Source of the DNA: an uncultured Clostridia bacterium
GTDB taxonomy: Bacteria > Bacillota > Clostridia > Christensenellales > Borkfalkiaceae
DNA: 62,710 bases
Direction: 5' to 3'
NCBI GenBank assembly: GCA_904502225.1
Contig: CAJGDO010000005.1
Location: 1 to 62,710, forward strand
Notes under the pieces: model-generated
The model's database searches: none
What the model was told of the DNA's origin: nothing
What the model saw: the letters and a program-made list of their open reading frames with translations, nothing else
Translations under genes and position numbers: made by a program
Part shown: in pieces, positions 57,107 through 62,710 of the stretch
Layout of the letters: each line of letters opens with the position of its first letter
Position numbering within the stretch: the stretch's first letter is position 1

Positions 57107-57130
57107 ACTCTCGGTGAAATCACCGAGAGT
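57107..57130. repeat. Terminator repeat, copy 2
   Basis: ACTCTCGGTGA-AA-TCACCGAGAGT followed by TTTGTTTTTT. The arms match copy 1, so the two copies bracket the XRE/paralog 2 unit. It also lies before the 3' end of fba. Confidence 0.75.
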
Positions 57131-57152
57131 TTTGTTTTTTATAATTATGCTA

Positions 57153-58133
57153 TTATTTGCATTCGTCTGCTTTGCCTGCACAACCAAGAACGTTTTTAAG
57201 TTTGTGTCTAACGATTTCTTTAATGTTAGCACGTGCTGGTTTAAGGTATTCTCTTGGGTCGAACTTGTCTGGTTTAGCGTTGAAGAATTCACGGATAGTT
57301 CCGGTCATTGCTAAACGAAGGTCAGAGTCGATATTGATTTTGCAAACTGAAAGTGTTGCAGCCTTTCTTAATTGTTCTTCTGGAACACCAATAGCATCTG
57401 GCATTTTACCACCGTTATCGTTAACCATCTTAACGTAATTTTGTGGAACAGAAGAAGAACCGTGCAATACGATAGGGAAACCAGGGAGTTTCTTTGAAAC
57501 TTCATCAAGGATATCAAAACGAAGTGCAGGTGGAACTAAAATACCTTCTTCGTTTCTGGTACATTGTTCTGGCTTAAACTTATATGCACCGTGGCTTGTG
57601 CCGATAGCGATAGCAAGTGAGTCAACGCCTGTTCTTTCAACGAATTCGATAACTTCTTCTGGTTTTGTATAACTTTCAGCACCGTGTTCAACTTTAACGT
57701 CGTCTTCAATACCAGCAAGAGTACCTAATTCACCTTCAACTGTGACACCACGAGCGTGTGCATATTCAACAACTTTCTTTGTGAGTTCAACGTTTTCTTC
57801 AAAAGGAAGGTGTGAGCCGTCAATCATAACAGATGTAAAGCCACCATCGATACAAGACTTACAAGTTTCGAAGTCTGGGCCGTGGTCTAAATGCAATACG
57901 ATAGGAATTTCTGGGCATTCCTTAACTGCTGCTTCAACTAATTTAACAAGGTAAGTGTGGTTAGCGTATGCTCTTGCACCCTTTGACACTTGCAAAATTA
58001 CAGGTGCGTTTTCTTCTTTACAAGCCTCGGTAATACCTTGCACGATTTCCATGTTGTTAACGTTGAAAGCGCCGATAGCATATCCGTTCTTGTAAGCCAT
58101 TTCAAACATTTTCTTTGAGTTTACTAATGCCAT
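57153..58133 (-). CDS. fba: Fructose-bisphosphate aldolase, class II
   Basis: 326 residues from the ATG at 58133, after TTGGAGG. Zinc ligands and signatures: PIVLHLDHGPDFETCKSCID, GVTVEGELGTLAGIEDD, IAIGTSHGAYKF and VLHGSSSVP. It splits fructose-1,6-bisphosphate in glycolysis. The leader (58134-58260) shows an AATGGT/ACCATT hairpin near 58180-58200; no clear riboswitch. Confidence 0.97.
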   Translation of the reverse strand: MALVNSKKMFEMAYKNGYAIGAFNVNNMEIVQGITEACKEENAPVILQVSKGARAYANHTYLVKLVEAAVKECPEIPIVLHLDHGPDFETCKSCIDGGFTSVMIDGSHLPFEENVELTKKVVEYAHARGVTVEGELGTLAGIEDDVKVEHGAESYTKPEEVIEFVERTGVDSLAIAIGTSHGAYKFKPEQCTRNEEGILVPPALRFDILDEVSKKLPGFPIVLHGSSSVPQNYVKMVNDNGGKMPDAIGVPEEQLRKAATLSVCKINIDSDLRLAMTGTIREFFNAKPDKFDPREYLKPARANIKEIVRHKLKNVLGCAGKADECK

Positions 58134-58266
58134 AATAATAGCCTCCAAATAATATAATTAATTTTTTTATTTTAATCGAAAAATGGTCTTTTTAACCATT
58201 AACCTTTAATATAATAGCATTTTTTTAGTAATTACGCAAATAAATTTCAATTTTAATCAAAAATAC

Positions 58267-58295
58267 TTTATAAAAATGTTTATTAGTTGTATAAT
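58267..58295 (+). promoter_or_regulatory. Promoter of the aminopeptidase gene
   Basis: TTTATA (58267-58272), 17 bases, TATAAT (58290-58295). Confidence 0.6.
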
Positions 58296-58328
58296 TGTAT
58301 TGTAAATATCCGTTTGGCAGGTGAAATT

Positions 58329-59444
58329 ATGCAAGATATCAGAGTAAACCAACTCGCAAAAGGTCTTATCAACTATTCGTGTCGCTTACAAAAAGGCGAA
58401 AAGATTTTGATTGAAGCAAAGGGCATTGACTATATGCTCGTCAACGCTTTGATTAGAGAAGTTTATAAGGTGGGTGGTATCCCTTTCGTTGAGTATTACG
58501 ATAATAGAATTACCCGTGAACTTCTTTTAGGTCAAAGTGAAGAGCAGGCTAAACTTCGTGCCAAGTTTGACGGGGCAAGAATGCAAGAAATGGATGCCTA
58601 TATTGGAATTCGTGGCGGGGAAAACTGCAACGAGTTTGCTGACGTTCCGTCTGATAAAATGCGTGTTGAAAGCGAGTTCTATTCGCACCCTGTTCACCAC
58701 GAAATAAGGGTTAAAAAGACAAAGTGGGTTGTTTTAAGATACCCAAATCAAGGCATGGCAGAAATGGCAGGTATGAGTACGGACGCTTTTGAAGAGTTTT
58801 ACTTTAACGTTTGCAATCTTGACTATTCTAAAATGGATAAGGCTATGGATGCACTAAAAAAACGCCTTGACAATGCAGACAAGGTTAGAATTATAGCAAA
58901 GGACACAGACATTTGCTTTTCAATAAAAGGGATAGGCAGTAAAAAATGCTCTGGCACCCACAATATCCCTGATGGCGAAATTTACACCGCACCTGTTAAG
59001 GACAGCGTAAACGGGGTTATCACTTACAATGCACCATCAGTTGAAAACGGCTTTAAGTTTGAAAACGTTTCTCTTACCTTTAAGGACGGAAAGATTACCA
59101 AAGCAACGGCTAACGATAACGAAAAGGTAAACGCACTTTTCGATACTGACGAGGGTGCAAGATACGTTGGCGAATTCGCTTTTGGCGTCAACCCTTATAT
59201 CGAAAAGCCTATGGGCGACATCTTGTTTGATGAAAAAATCTCTGGCTCTATCCACTTTACCCCAGGGTGCTGTTATGATGATTGCTATAACGGCAACGTT
59301 TCGGCTCTTCACTGGGATTTAGTGCAAATTCACACCAAAGAGTATGGCGGTGGCGAAATCTATCTTGATGGCGAACTCATTAGAAAGGACGGCTTATTCG
59401 TGCCAGAAGATTTGTGGTGCTTAAACCCAGAAAACTTAAAGTAA
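58329..59444 (+). CDS. M29-family aminopeptidase
   Basis: 371 residues from the ATG at 58329 after CAGGTG; an upstream TTG start at 58287 falls at the -10 box. The metal ligand pattern of thermophilic aminopeptidases is present in the C-terminal half: DGEIYTAP, YVGEFAFGVNP, GSIHFTPG and ALHWDLVQ. It removes N-terminal residues from peptides in the cytoplasm with two metal ions. Monocistronic. Confidence 0.92.
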   Translation: MQDIRVNQLAKGLINYSCRLQKGEKILIEAKGIDYMLVNALIREVYKVGGIPFVEYYDNRITRELLLGQSEEQAKLRAKFDGARMQEMDAYIGIRGGENCNEFADVPSDKMRVESEFYSHPVHHEIRVKKTKWVVLRYPNQGMAEMAGMSTDAFEEFYFNVCNLDYSKMDKAMDALKKRLDNADKVRIIAKDTDICFSIKGIGSKKCSGTHNIPDGEIYTAPVKDSVNGVITYNAPSVENGFKFENVSLTFKDGKITKATANDNEKVNALFDTDEGARYVGEFAFGVNPYIEKPMGDILFDEKISGSIHFTPGCCYDDCYNGNVSALHWDLVQIHTKEYGGGEIYLDGELIRKDGLFVPEDLWCLNPENLK

Positions 59445-59471
59445 TTTTTAGGGCGACAAAAATTAAAAAAC

Positions 59472-59500
59472 AAACCGAGAGAATTTTCTCTCGGTTTTTT
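59472..59500. terminator. Intrinsic terminator
   Basis: AAACCGAGAGAA-TT-TTCTCTCGGTTT then TTT, between the convergent aminopeptidase and dGTPase genes. Confidence 0.85.
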
Positions 59501-59528
59501 GTTTGGTTTTTCTTTTTAGTTTTATTGT

Positions 59529-60722
59529 TTAGTCAAAGTAGCCTTTGTACTCAATTTTTAACTTGCTGTTTGGGAAAAGGTGGTTATATAAGTCAATAAA
59601 ATAATCGTCGGTCATGCTTGCAATATAGTCAACAACAATTTGGCACTTTTCTTCTTTTAAGTAGTCGTTGCCCTTGTTGTAATGGCTTTTATTAACGTAA
59701 GCAACGTGGTGGGTGAAGATAGGCGAGTTTTCCTTTCCGCTTGTTAAATCGTTAAGCAATTTTTCAAAGGTTAAGTTCATCATTTCATTAACCGTGTCTT
59801 CAACGTCAGCCGACTTATTAAGATAAAGCGTTTTATAGTTTTGCTTTTTGGCTTTAACAAGGTCGGCAAAATAGTCGGCATCAAGTTTAATGTAGTTTTT
59901 GCCATAACTGTTTTTAATGATATTAACCGATAAATTGTTGATGATTTCAGCATTAAGGTTGCCTATAACCGTTTTTTCAAAGTCGTTTTCGTTATAAACC
60001 TTTGTTCTTGTTCCGTCTTGACGGTCTTTGCCAAGGTAAGCGATAATGTCCGAAATTCTAACCACACAACCCTCTAACGTGGACGGGTTAAGCGACAAAA
60101 TCTTGTTTTGGTCAATATAGCAATCTTCGATAAGCCTGTCAAACTCGGTAAAATCGCACACGTTTGACGGTGTGTAAACTTCCTTTTCTATCTCGCCGTT
60201 ATGCCCAGCAATCCCGTCCAAAGTCTGCAAGCACAAGTTATAAGGGAAAATCTTATCTAGCACTCTTATTGATTGAATATTGTGGGCAAAGTGCCTATTT
60301 GTGTGCGAAAAGTAAATGTTATCAAGCATTTTTTCGCCAGCATGCCCAAAAGGCGTGTGGCCAAGGTCGTGCCCAAGTGCAATCGCCTCGATAAGTTCAA
60401 GGTTTAAGTTTAAGGCTTTGCCGATAGTTCGTGCAATGCGTGAAACCAACTGAACGTGCAAACTTCGCCTTGTTATGTCATCGTTTTTATAAAATGAAAA
60501 CACTTGTGTTTTGTCAGAATAACGGTTATAAAAAGGGCAGTTCAAAATCTTGTCCACGTCCCTTATAAAATTAGAGCGAAAAAGGGTGGGCGTGTCGTTT
60601 GTGCCAGCCTTTCGCCTTGTCGCCTTTTCGTCCTTAAAAGCAAACGGGTTTTCTTTGCCACTTTTTCTGTCATATTCAATTTGAGAAACTATTTCTTTTG
60701 GCAAACTGTCGTATTTATACAT
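59529..60722 (-). CDS. dGTP triphosphohydrolase-like HD protein
   Basis: 397 residues. HD-domain ligands: ITRRSLHVQLVSRIARTIGK (first His), GHDLGHTPFGHAGE (HD), and RISDIIAYLGKD (Asp). TRRKAGTNDTPTLFRSNFIR at the start resembles the dNTPase N-terminus. It cleaves dGTP to deoxyguanosine and triphosphate, lowering dNTP pools and aiding defence or mutation control. The C-terminal quarter is less conserved. Confidence 0.88.
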   Translation of the reverse strand: MYKYDSLPKEIVSQIEYDRKSGKENPFAFKDEKATRRKAGTNDTPTLFRSNFIRDVDKILNCPFYNRYSDKTQVFSFYKNDDITRRSLHVQLVSRIARTIGKALNLNLELIEAIALGHDLGHTPFGHAGEKMLDNIYFSHTNRHFAHNIQSIRVLDKIFPYNLCLQTLDGIAGHNGEIEKEVYTPSNVCDFTEFDRLIEDCYIDQNKILSLNPSTLEGCVVRISDIIAYLGKDRQDGTRTKVYNENDFEKTVIGNLNAEIINNLSVNIIKNSYGKNYIKLDADYFADLVKAKKQNYKTLYLNKSADVEDTVNEMMNLTFEKLLNDLTSGKENSPIFTHHVAYVNKSHYNKGNDYLKEEKCQIVVDYIASMTDDYFIDLYNHLFPNSKLKIEYKGYFD

Positions 60723-60791
60723 TTTTGTCCTCTAAAAATTCTATACTTATATTTTAACATAAAATTTTGGAATTGCAAGCAAAATTTTTAA

Positions 60792-60822
60792 GTATTATTT
60801 GCTCTAACTTTCGCCATACTAT
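60792..60822 (+). promoter_or_regulatory. Sporulation-type promoter of vanW (leaderless)
   Basis: GTATT (60792-60796), 18 bases, CATACTAT (60815-60822), then five bases to the ATG. The sigma-G consensus is about GnATR-18-CATnnTA. The -10 octamer and its distance to the start are identical to those at alr. Confidence 0.5.
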
Positions 60823-60827
60823 TTTAT

Positions 60828-61712
60828 ATGAAATTTGCCAAAAAAACTTTGACAACCTTAAAACGCTCTTTATTAATTGGCGTGCTTGTTGCGTCAATCT
60901 TGTTGTCTTGCTCTTCTTTTATGGTGGCAAAGACGTTTGCTATGCCGTTTTACGATTTAAGGCCTGAAAACTTGGTTTTAAGGGCAAGTTTTTTCACGTC
61001 TTATTCAACTTCAACCGAAGAACGAAAGCATAATATCGCTTTGGCATCAAAGTCTATCAACAACACTTTTGTGGATGTAAACGGCGAGTTTTCTTTTAAT
61101 TACACAGTGGGCGAAAGAACTAAAAAAAGGGGATACAAAGAAGCAAAAATTATTGTCGGGGGCGAGTTCGTTGATGGTATAGGCGGGGGCGTTTGCCAAG
61201 TTTCAACAACGTTGTATAATGCCGTTTTGCTCGCTGGCTTAAAGGTTATCGAATATCACCCGCACAGTTTGCCCGTTTCTTACGTCGCTCCATCTTTTGA
61301 CGCTATGGTAAATTCTTCGTGGGCAGACTTAAAGTTTGTCAACAATACGCATAACCCTATTATAATTAAGGCGTTTGCCGATGGCGAAAGGCTTTCGATT
61401 GAAGTTTGGGGGCAAAAAATGCAAGAAAAAATTGTTAGAGAAAGCGTAATCACCAAAACGTTGCCACCGCTTGAAGAAAAGGTCATTTTTGATGACGAGG
61501 GCAACTATCCAGAACTTTACGAGGGGGAATTTAAGCAGGTTAGGTGGGGTAAAAGCGGATATTTAAGCGAGGGCTATTTAATAAAACTCGTGGGCGGAAA
61601 AAAGGTTAAAACCAAAATTCGCTCGGATAAATATAGCCCAACAAGTGGGCTTATCGTTTGGGGCAAGGCTAAAAAAATCGAGGCTGATGAAAGTTTATCC
61701 GCCCAACCATAG
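60828..61712 (+). CDS. VanW-family protein
   Basis: 294 residues. An N-terminal signal anchor (about 14-38) is followed by the VanW core: LASKSINNTFVDVNGEFSFN, GYKEAKIIVGGEFVDGIGGG with VCQVSTTLYNAVLLAG, and YHPHSLPVSYVA. VanW proteins are of uncertain function at the cell wall; the Bacillus relative YoaR is made in the forespore. There is no ribosome site, and the upstream -10 box looks sporulation-specific. Confidence 0.9.
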   Translation: MKFAKKTLTTLKRSLLIGVLVASILLSCSSFMVAKTFAMPFYDLRPENLVLRASFFTSYSTSTEERKHNIALASKSINNTFVDVNGEFSFNYTVGERTKKRGYKEAKIIVGGEFVDGIGGGVCQVSTTLYNAVLLAGLKVIEYHPHSLPVSYVAPSFDAMVNSSWADLKFVNNTHNPIIIKAFADGERLSIEVWGQKMQEKIVRESVITKTLPPLEEKVIFDDEGNYPELYEGEFKQVRWGKSGYLSEGYLIKLVGGKKVKTKIRSDKYSPTSGLIVWGKAKKIEADESLSAQP

Positions 61713-61751
61713 CATATTAAGCAAAAATATTTTTAAATTATAAAAAAAACT

Positions 61752-61780
61752 TTGACAAAACTTAATTTTTGTGATAACAT
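61752..61780 (+). promoter_or_regulatory. Promoter of the tRNA-Ser locus
   Basis: TTGACA (61752-61757), 17 bases, TAACAT (61775-61780) with an upstream TG, giving an extended -10. Confidence 0.65.
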
Positions 61781-61817
61781 AACATAGCAACAAAACAAAG
61801 AAACAAAATTTGGCAAT

Positions 61818-61949
61818 GGAGAAATACCCAAGAGGCCGAAGGCGACCCCGCCCTCGTGCGAGCACTCGTGGACTCTGGCTACAAACAGTCCACAGGACTT
61901 TTTGTTTAACGCTCCGTCCCCCTGCTTCGGAACCTTCGCAGGGTAGCCA
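61818..61949 (+). repeat. 5' tRNA-Ser fragment joined to a palindromic element
   Basis: Bases 61818-61842 repeat the first 25 bases of the tRNA-Ser gene, then the match stops and the rest cannot fold as a tRNA. What follows is GC-richer and highly paired: GTGGACT (61868-61874) with AGTCCAC (61887-61893), CCCTGC (61920-61925) with GCAGGG (61938-61943), and an enclosing TGGCTAC (61876-61882) with GTAGCCA (61943-61949). AGTCC-ACA-GGACT-TTTTT is terminator-like. I see no ORF with a ribosome site. Confidence 0.7.
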
Positions 61950-61977
61950 ATAACAACAAAATAAGAAATTTTTATTC

Positions 61978-62069
61978 GGAGAAATACCCAAGAGGCCGAA
62001 GGGGCTCCCCTGCTAAGGGAGTAGTGTGTGTTAAGCGCAGCGAGGGTTCAAATCCCTCTTTCTCCGCCA
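61978..62069 (+). tRNA. tRNA-Ser (anticodon GCT)
   Basis: 92 bases including an encoded CCA. Acceptor stem GGAGAAA/TTTCTCC with discriminator G, anticodon arm CTCCC-CTGCTAA-GGGAG (anticodon GCT, reads AGC/AGU), a long variable arm as expected for serine, and the T-loop GGTTCAAATCC. Confidence 0.95.
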
Positions 62070-62078
62070 ACAAAATGA

Positions 62079-62102
62079 GACCATCTTTTGATGGTCTTTT
62101 TT
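62079..62102 (+). terminator. tRNA-Ser terminator
   Basis: GACCATC-TTTT-GATGGTC followed by T6. Confidence 0.85.
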
Positions 62103-62114
62103 GTTGCGTAAAAA

Positions 62115-62235
62115 GAAAGGGGATTTGAATTAGGAGCCAGCAACCAAAGGTTGCGTGTTCGCCTTTGGCGAAAAAATAGTCCAGTGGACTATTTTGCGGG
62201 AGGCTCGAGAGAAGCAAATCCCTCTTTCTCCGCCA
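62115..62235 (+). repeat. Cloverleaf-like palindromic element ending in a 3' tRNA-Ser fragment
   Basis: Bases 62215-62235 repeat the last 21 bases of the tRNA-Ser gene including CCA. This end pairs with an inverted arm at 62115-62127 (GAAAG-GGGATTTG against CAAATCCC-T-CTTTC). Inside, GAGCC/GGCTC (62134-62138/62202-62206) closes three perfect hairpins: CAACC-AAA-GGTTG, TTCGCC-TTT-GGCGAA and ATAGTCCA-G-TGGACTAT. There is no anticodon-type loop, so this is not a working tRNA. Confidence 0.7.
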
Positions 62236-62238
62236 TTA

Positions 62239-62290
62239 GAGACCTAATCCGAACCTCATAGTTTGGGTTAGGCTCTTTTGTTTTTAAGTC
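62239..62290 (+). terminator. Terminator after the cloverleaf element
   Basis: CCTAATCC (62243-62250) pairs with GGGTTAGG (62265-62272), followed by TTTTGTTTTT. A further weak one (GTCCTT-GTTT-AAGGGC-TTTTT) follows near 62288-62310. Confidence 0.7.
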
Positions 62291-62372
62291 CTTGTTTAAG
62301 GGCTTTTTCTTTTTGTTAAGTCAAGCATATGCTCAATACACAAATTTAATTTTTAATTATATAAAAAATTTT

Positions 62373-62397
62373 ACATATGTCCTAGTTTTGTCCATAT
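62373..62397 (+). promoter_or_regulatory. Possible operator before the HTH gene
   Basis: ATATG-N13-CATAT, with GTCC inside both half-sites, lies just upstream of a TATAAT (62406-62411). No good -35 box is present, so an activator or the HTH protein itself may bind here. Confidence 0.3.
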
Positions 62398-62429
62398 TTG
62401 TGTGATATAATAAAAATAGGAGGGAAAAA

Positions 62430-62708
62430 ATGCAAGAAAAAGAGTTAAATAAAAACATTGCTAAGAAAACTATAATTTTATATGTTCTAAAAATTATATA
62501 TAATGGTTCATCAAAAGAAAAACCTATTACAATAAAGCAAATAACAAATGTAATAAATGCCTTGGGTGTGCCATGTGATAGAAAAACTGTGAGTAGAAAT
62601 TTAGAATATATGATGGAATTTGGTTTACCTGTGTATAAAATTCGTGGTGGTGGGTGTTATTATAATCACAATAAGCCTGAAATGGATTTGTTTCAAATAA
62701 AAAATTAG
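62430..62708 (+). CDS. Short HTH protein like the N-terminus of a WYL regulator
   Basis: 92 residues, ATG at 62430 after AGGAGGG. The sequence ITIKQITNVINALGVPCDRK followed by TVSRNLEYMMEFGLPVYKIR matches the winged-helix start of WYL regulators (compare the RNISLLNEAGYDI motif at the window's left edge). It stops with FQIKN where the linker and WYL domain would begin. It is either a truncated gene or a free-standing DNA-binding domain. Only two bases follow its stop, so the rest cannot be judged. Confidence 0.65.
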   Translation: MQEKELNKNIAKKTIILYVLKIIYNGSSKEKPITIKQITNVINALGVPCDRKTVSRNLEYMMEFGLPVYKIRGGGCYYNHNKPEMDLFQIKN

Positions 62709-62710
62709 GG

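Noticed and set aside
61695..61991. 98-residue minus-strand frame over the upstream tRNA fragment
   Set aside because: It overlaps the tRNA promoter and fragment and the end of vanW, with no ribosome site.
61972..62217. 81-residue minus-strand frame across the tRNA-Ser gene
   Set aside because: It is antisense to the tRNA and the palindromic element; frames of this kind across tRNA-Ser are common artefacts and it has no ribosome site.
62115..62235. A second, unusual functional tRNA in the cloverleaf element
   Set aside because: The arms have loops of one to three bases and there is no anticodon loop or T-loop, so it cannot be a working tRNA.
1..62710. CRISPR array, prophage or insertion sequence
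   Set aside because: No regularly spaced direct repeats, transposase, integrase or phage structural genes were seen.

Overview
The window looks like chromosome from a low-GC, Gram-positive, endospore-lineage member of the Bacillota (Clostridia-like). The evidence is the AT-rich, A-rich codon use, strong AGGAGG-type ribosome sites, sigma-A promoters of the TTGACA-17-TATAAT form, Bacillus/Clostridium gene orders (rsmD-coaD-ylbJ, yqfC-yqfD-pgpH-ybeY-era-yqzL-recO, tmk-holB-ricT), a CIRCE element before groESL, and sporulation genes (yqfC, yqfD, ylbJ). No phage, IS transposase or CRISPR array was found. No species can be named from the sequence alone.

Layout. 1-2.2 kb is an accessory patch: the C-terminal part of a WYL-domain regulator, then a PD-(D/E)XK nuclease-like gene whose promoter has a run of nine G between -35 and -10, then a 54-residue orphan. 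2.2-6.0 kb holds membrane and envelope genes, including queT under a preQ1 riboswitch, a lipoprotein and a DUF378 protein. 6.1-11.6 kb carries an Lrp/aminotransferase pair, UDP-galactopyranose mutase, a YbhN-like flippase and a family 2 glycosyltransferase. 11.7-21 kb is housekeeping: rplI, greA-lysS, tmk-holB-ricT, ferredoxin, and trmN-rsmI-mazG-phosphatase. 21-31 kb has tkt, proS, mnmE, a LysR regulator, uppP, an amidase-like protein and mgtE behind an M-box magnesium riboswitch. 31-42 kb has an aconitase-family hydratase, the sporulation/ribosome-maturation operon, and ppdK. 42-57 kb has an antiporter, a large ABC transporter, alr, rsmD-coaD against ylbJ, rarA-tex, groESL, and a pair of paralogous zinc-ribbon membrane proteins around an XRE repressor. 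57-62.7 kb has fba, an M29 aminopeptidase, a dGTPase-like protein, vanW, a tRNA-Ser(GCT) locus flanked by partial tRNA copies joined to palindromic elements, and a short HTH protein that resembles the front end of a WYL regulator.

How it fits together. Many genes serve translation and ribosome maturation (lysS, proS, rsmI, rsmD, mnmE, ybeY, era, queT for queuosine, tRNA-Ser), envelope synthesis (uppP, alr, glf, vanW), central carbon flow (tkt, fba, ppdK, hydratase) and sporulation. The most unusual signals are non-coding: (i) the G9 tract inside the promoter of the nuclease gene, which looks like a phase-variable switch; (ii) the tRNA-Ser locus with split tRNA ends and cloverleaf-like palindromes; (iii) sporulation-type promoters placed so close to the start codon that ylbJ, alr and vanW would be leaderless; (iv) an XRE repressor with two matched operators, one filling the -35/-10 spacer; and (v) two structured non-coding elements, one after groEL and one between the DUF1540 gene and greA. 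All calls were made by reading the sequence by eye, with no database search.
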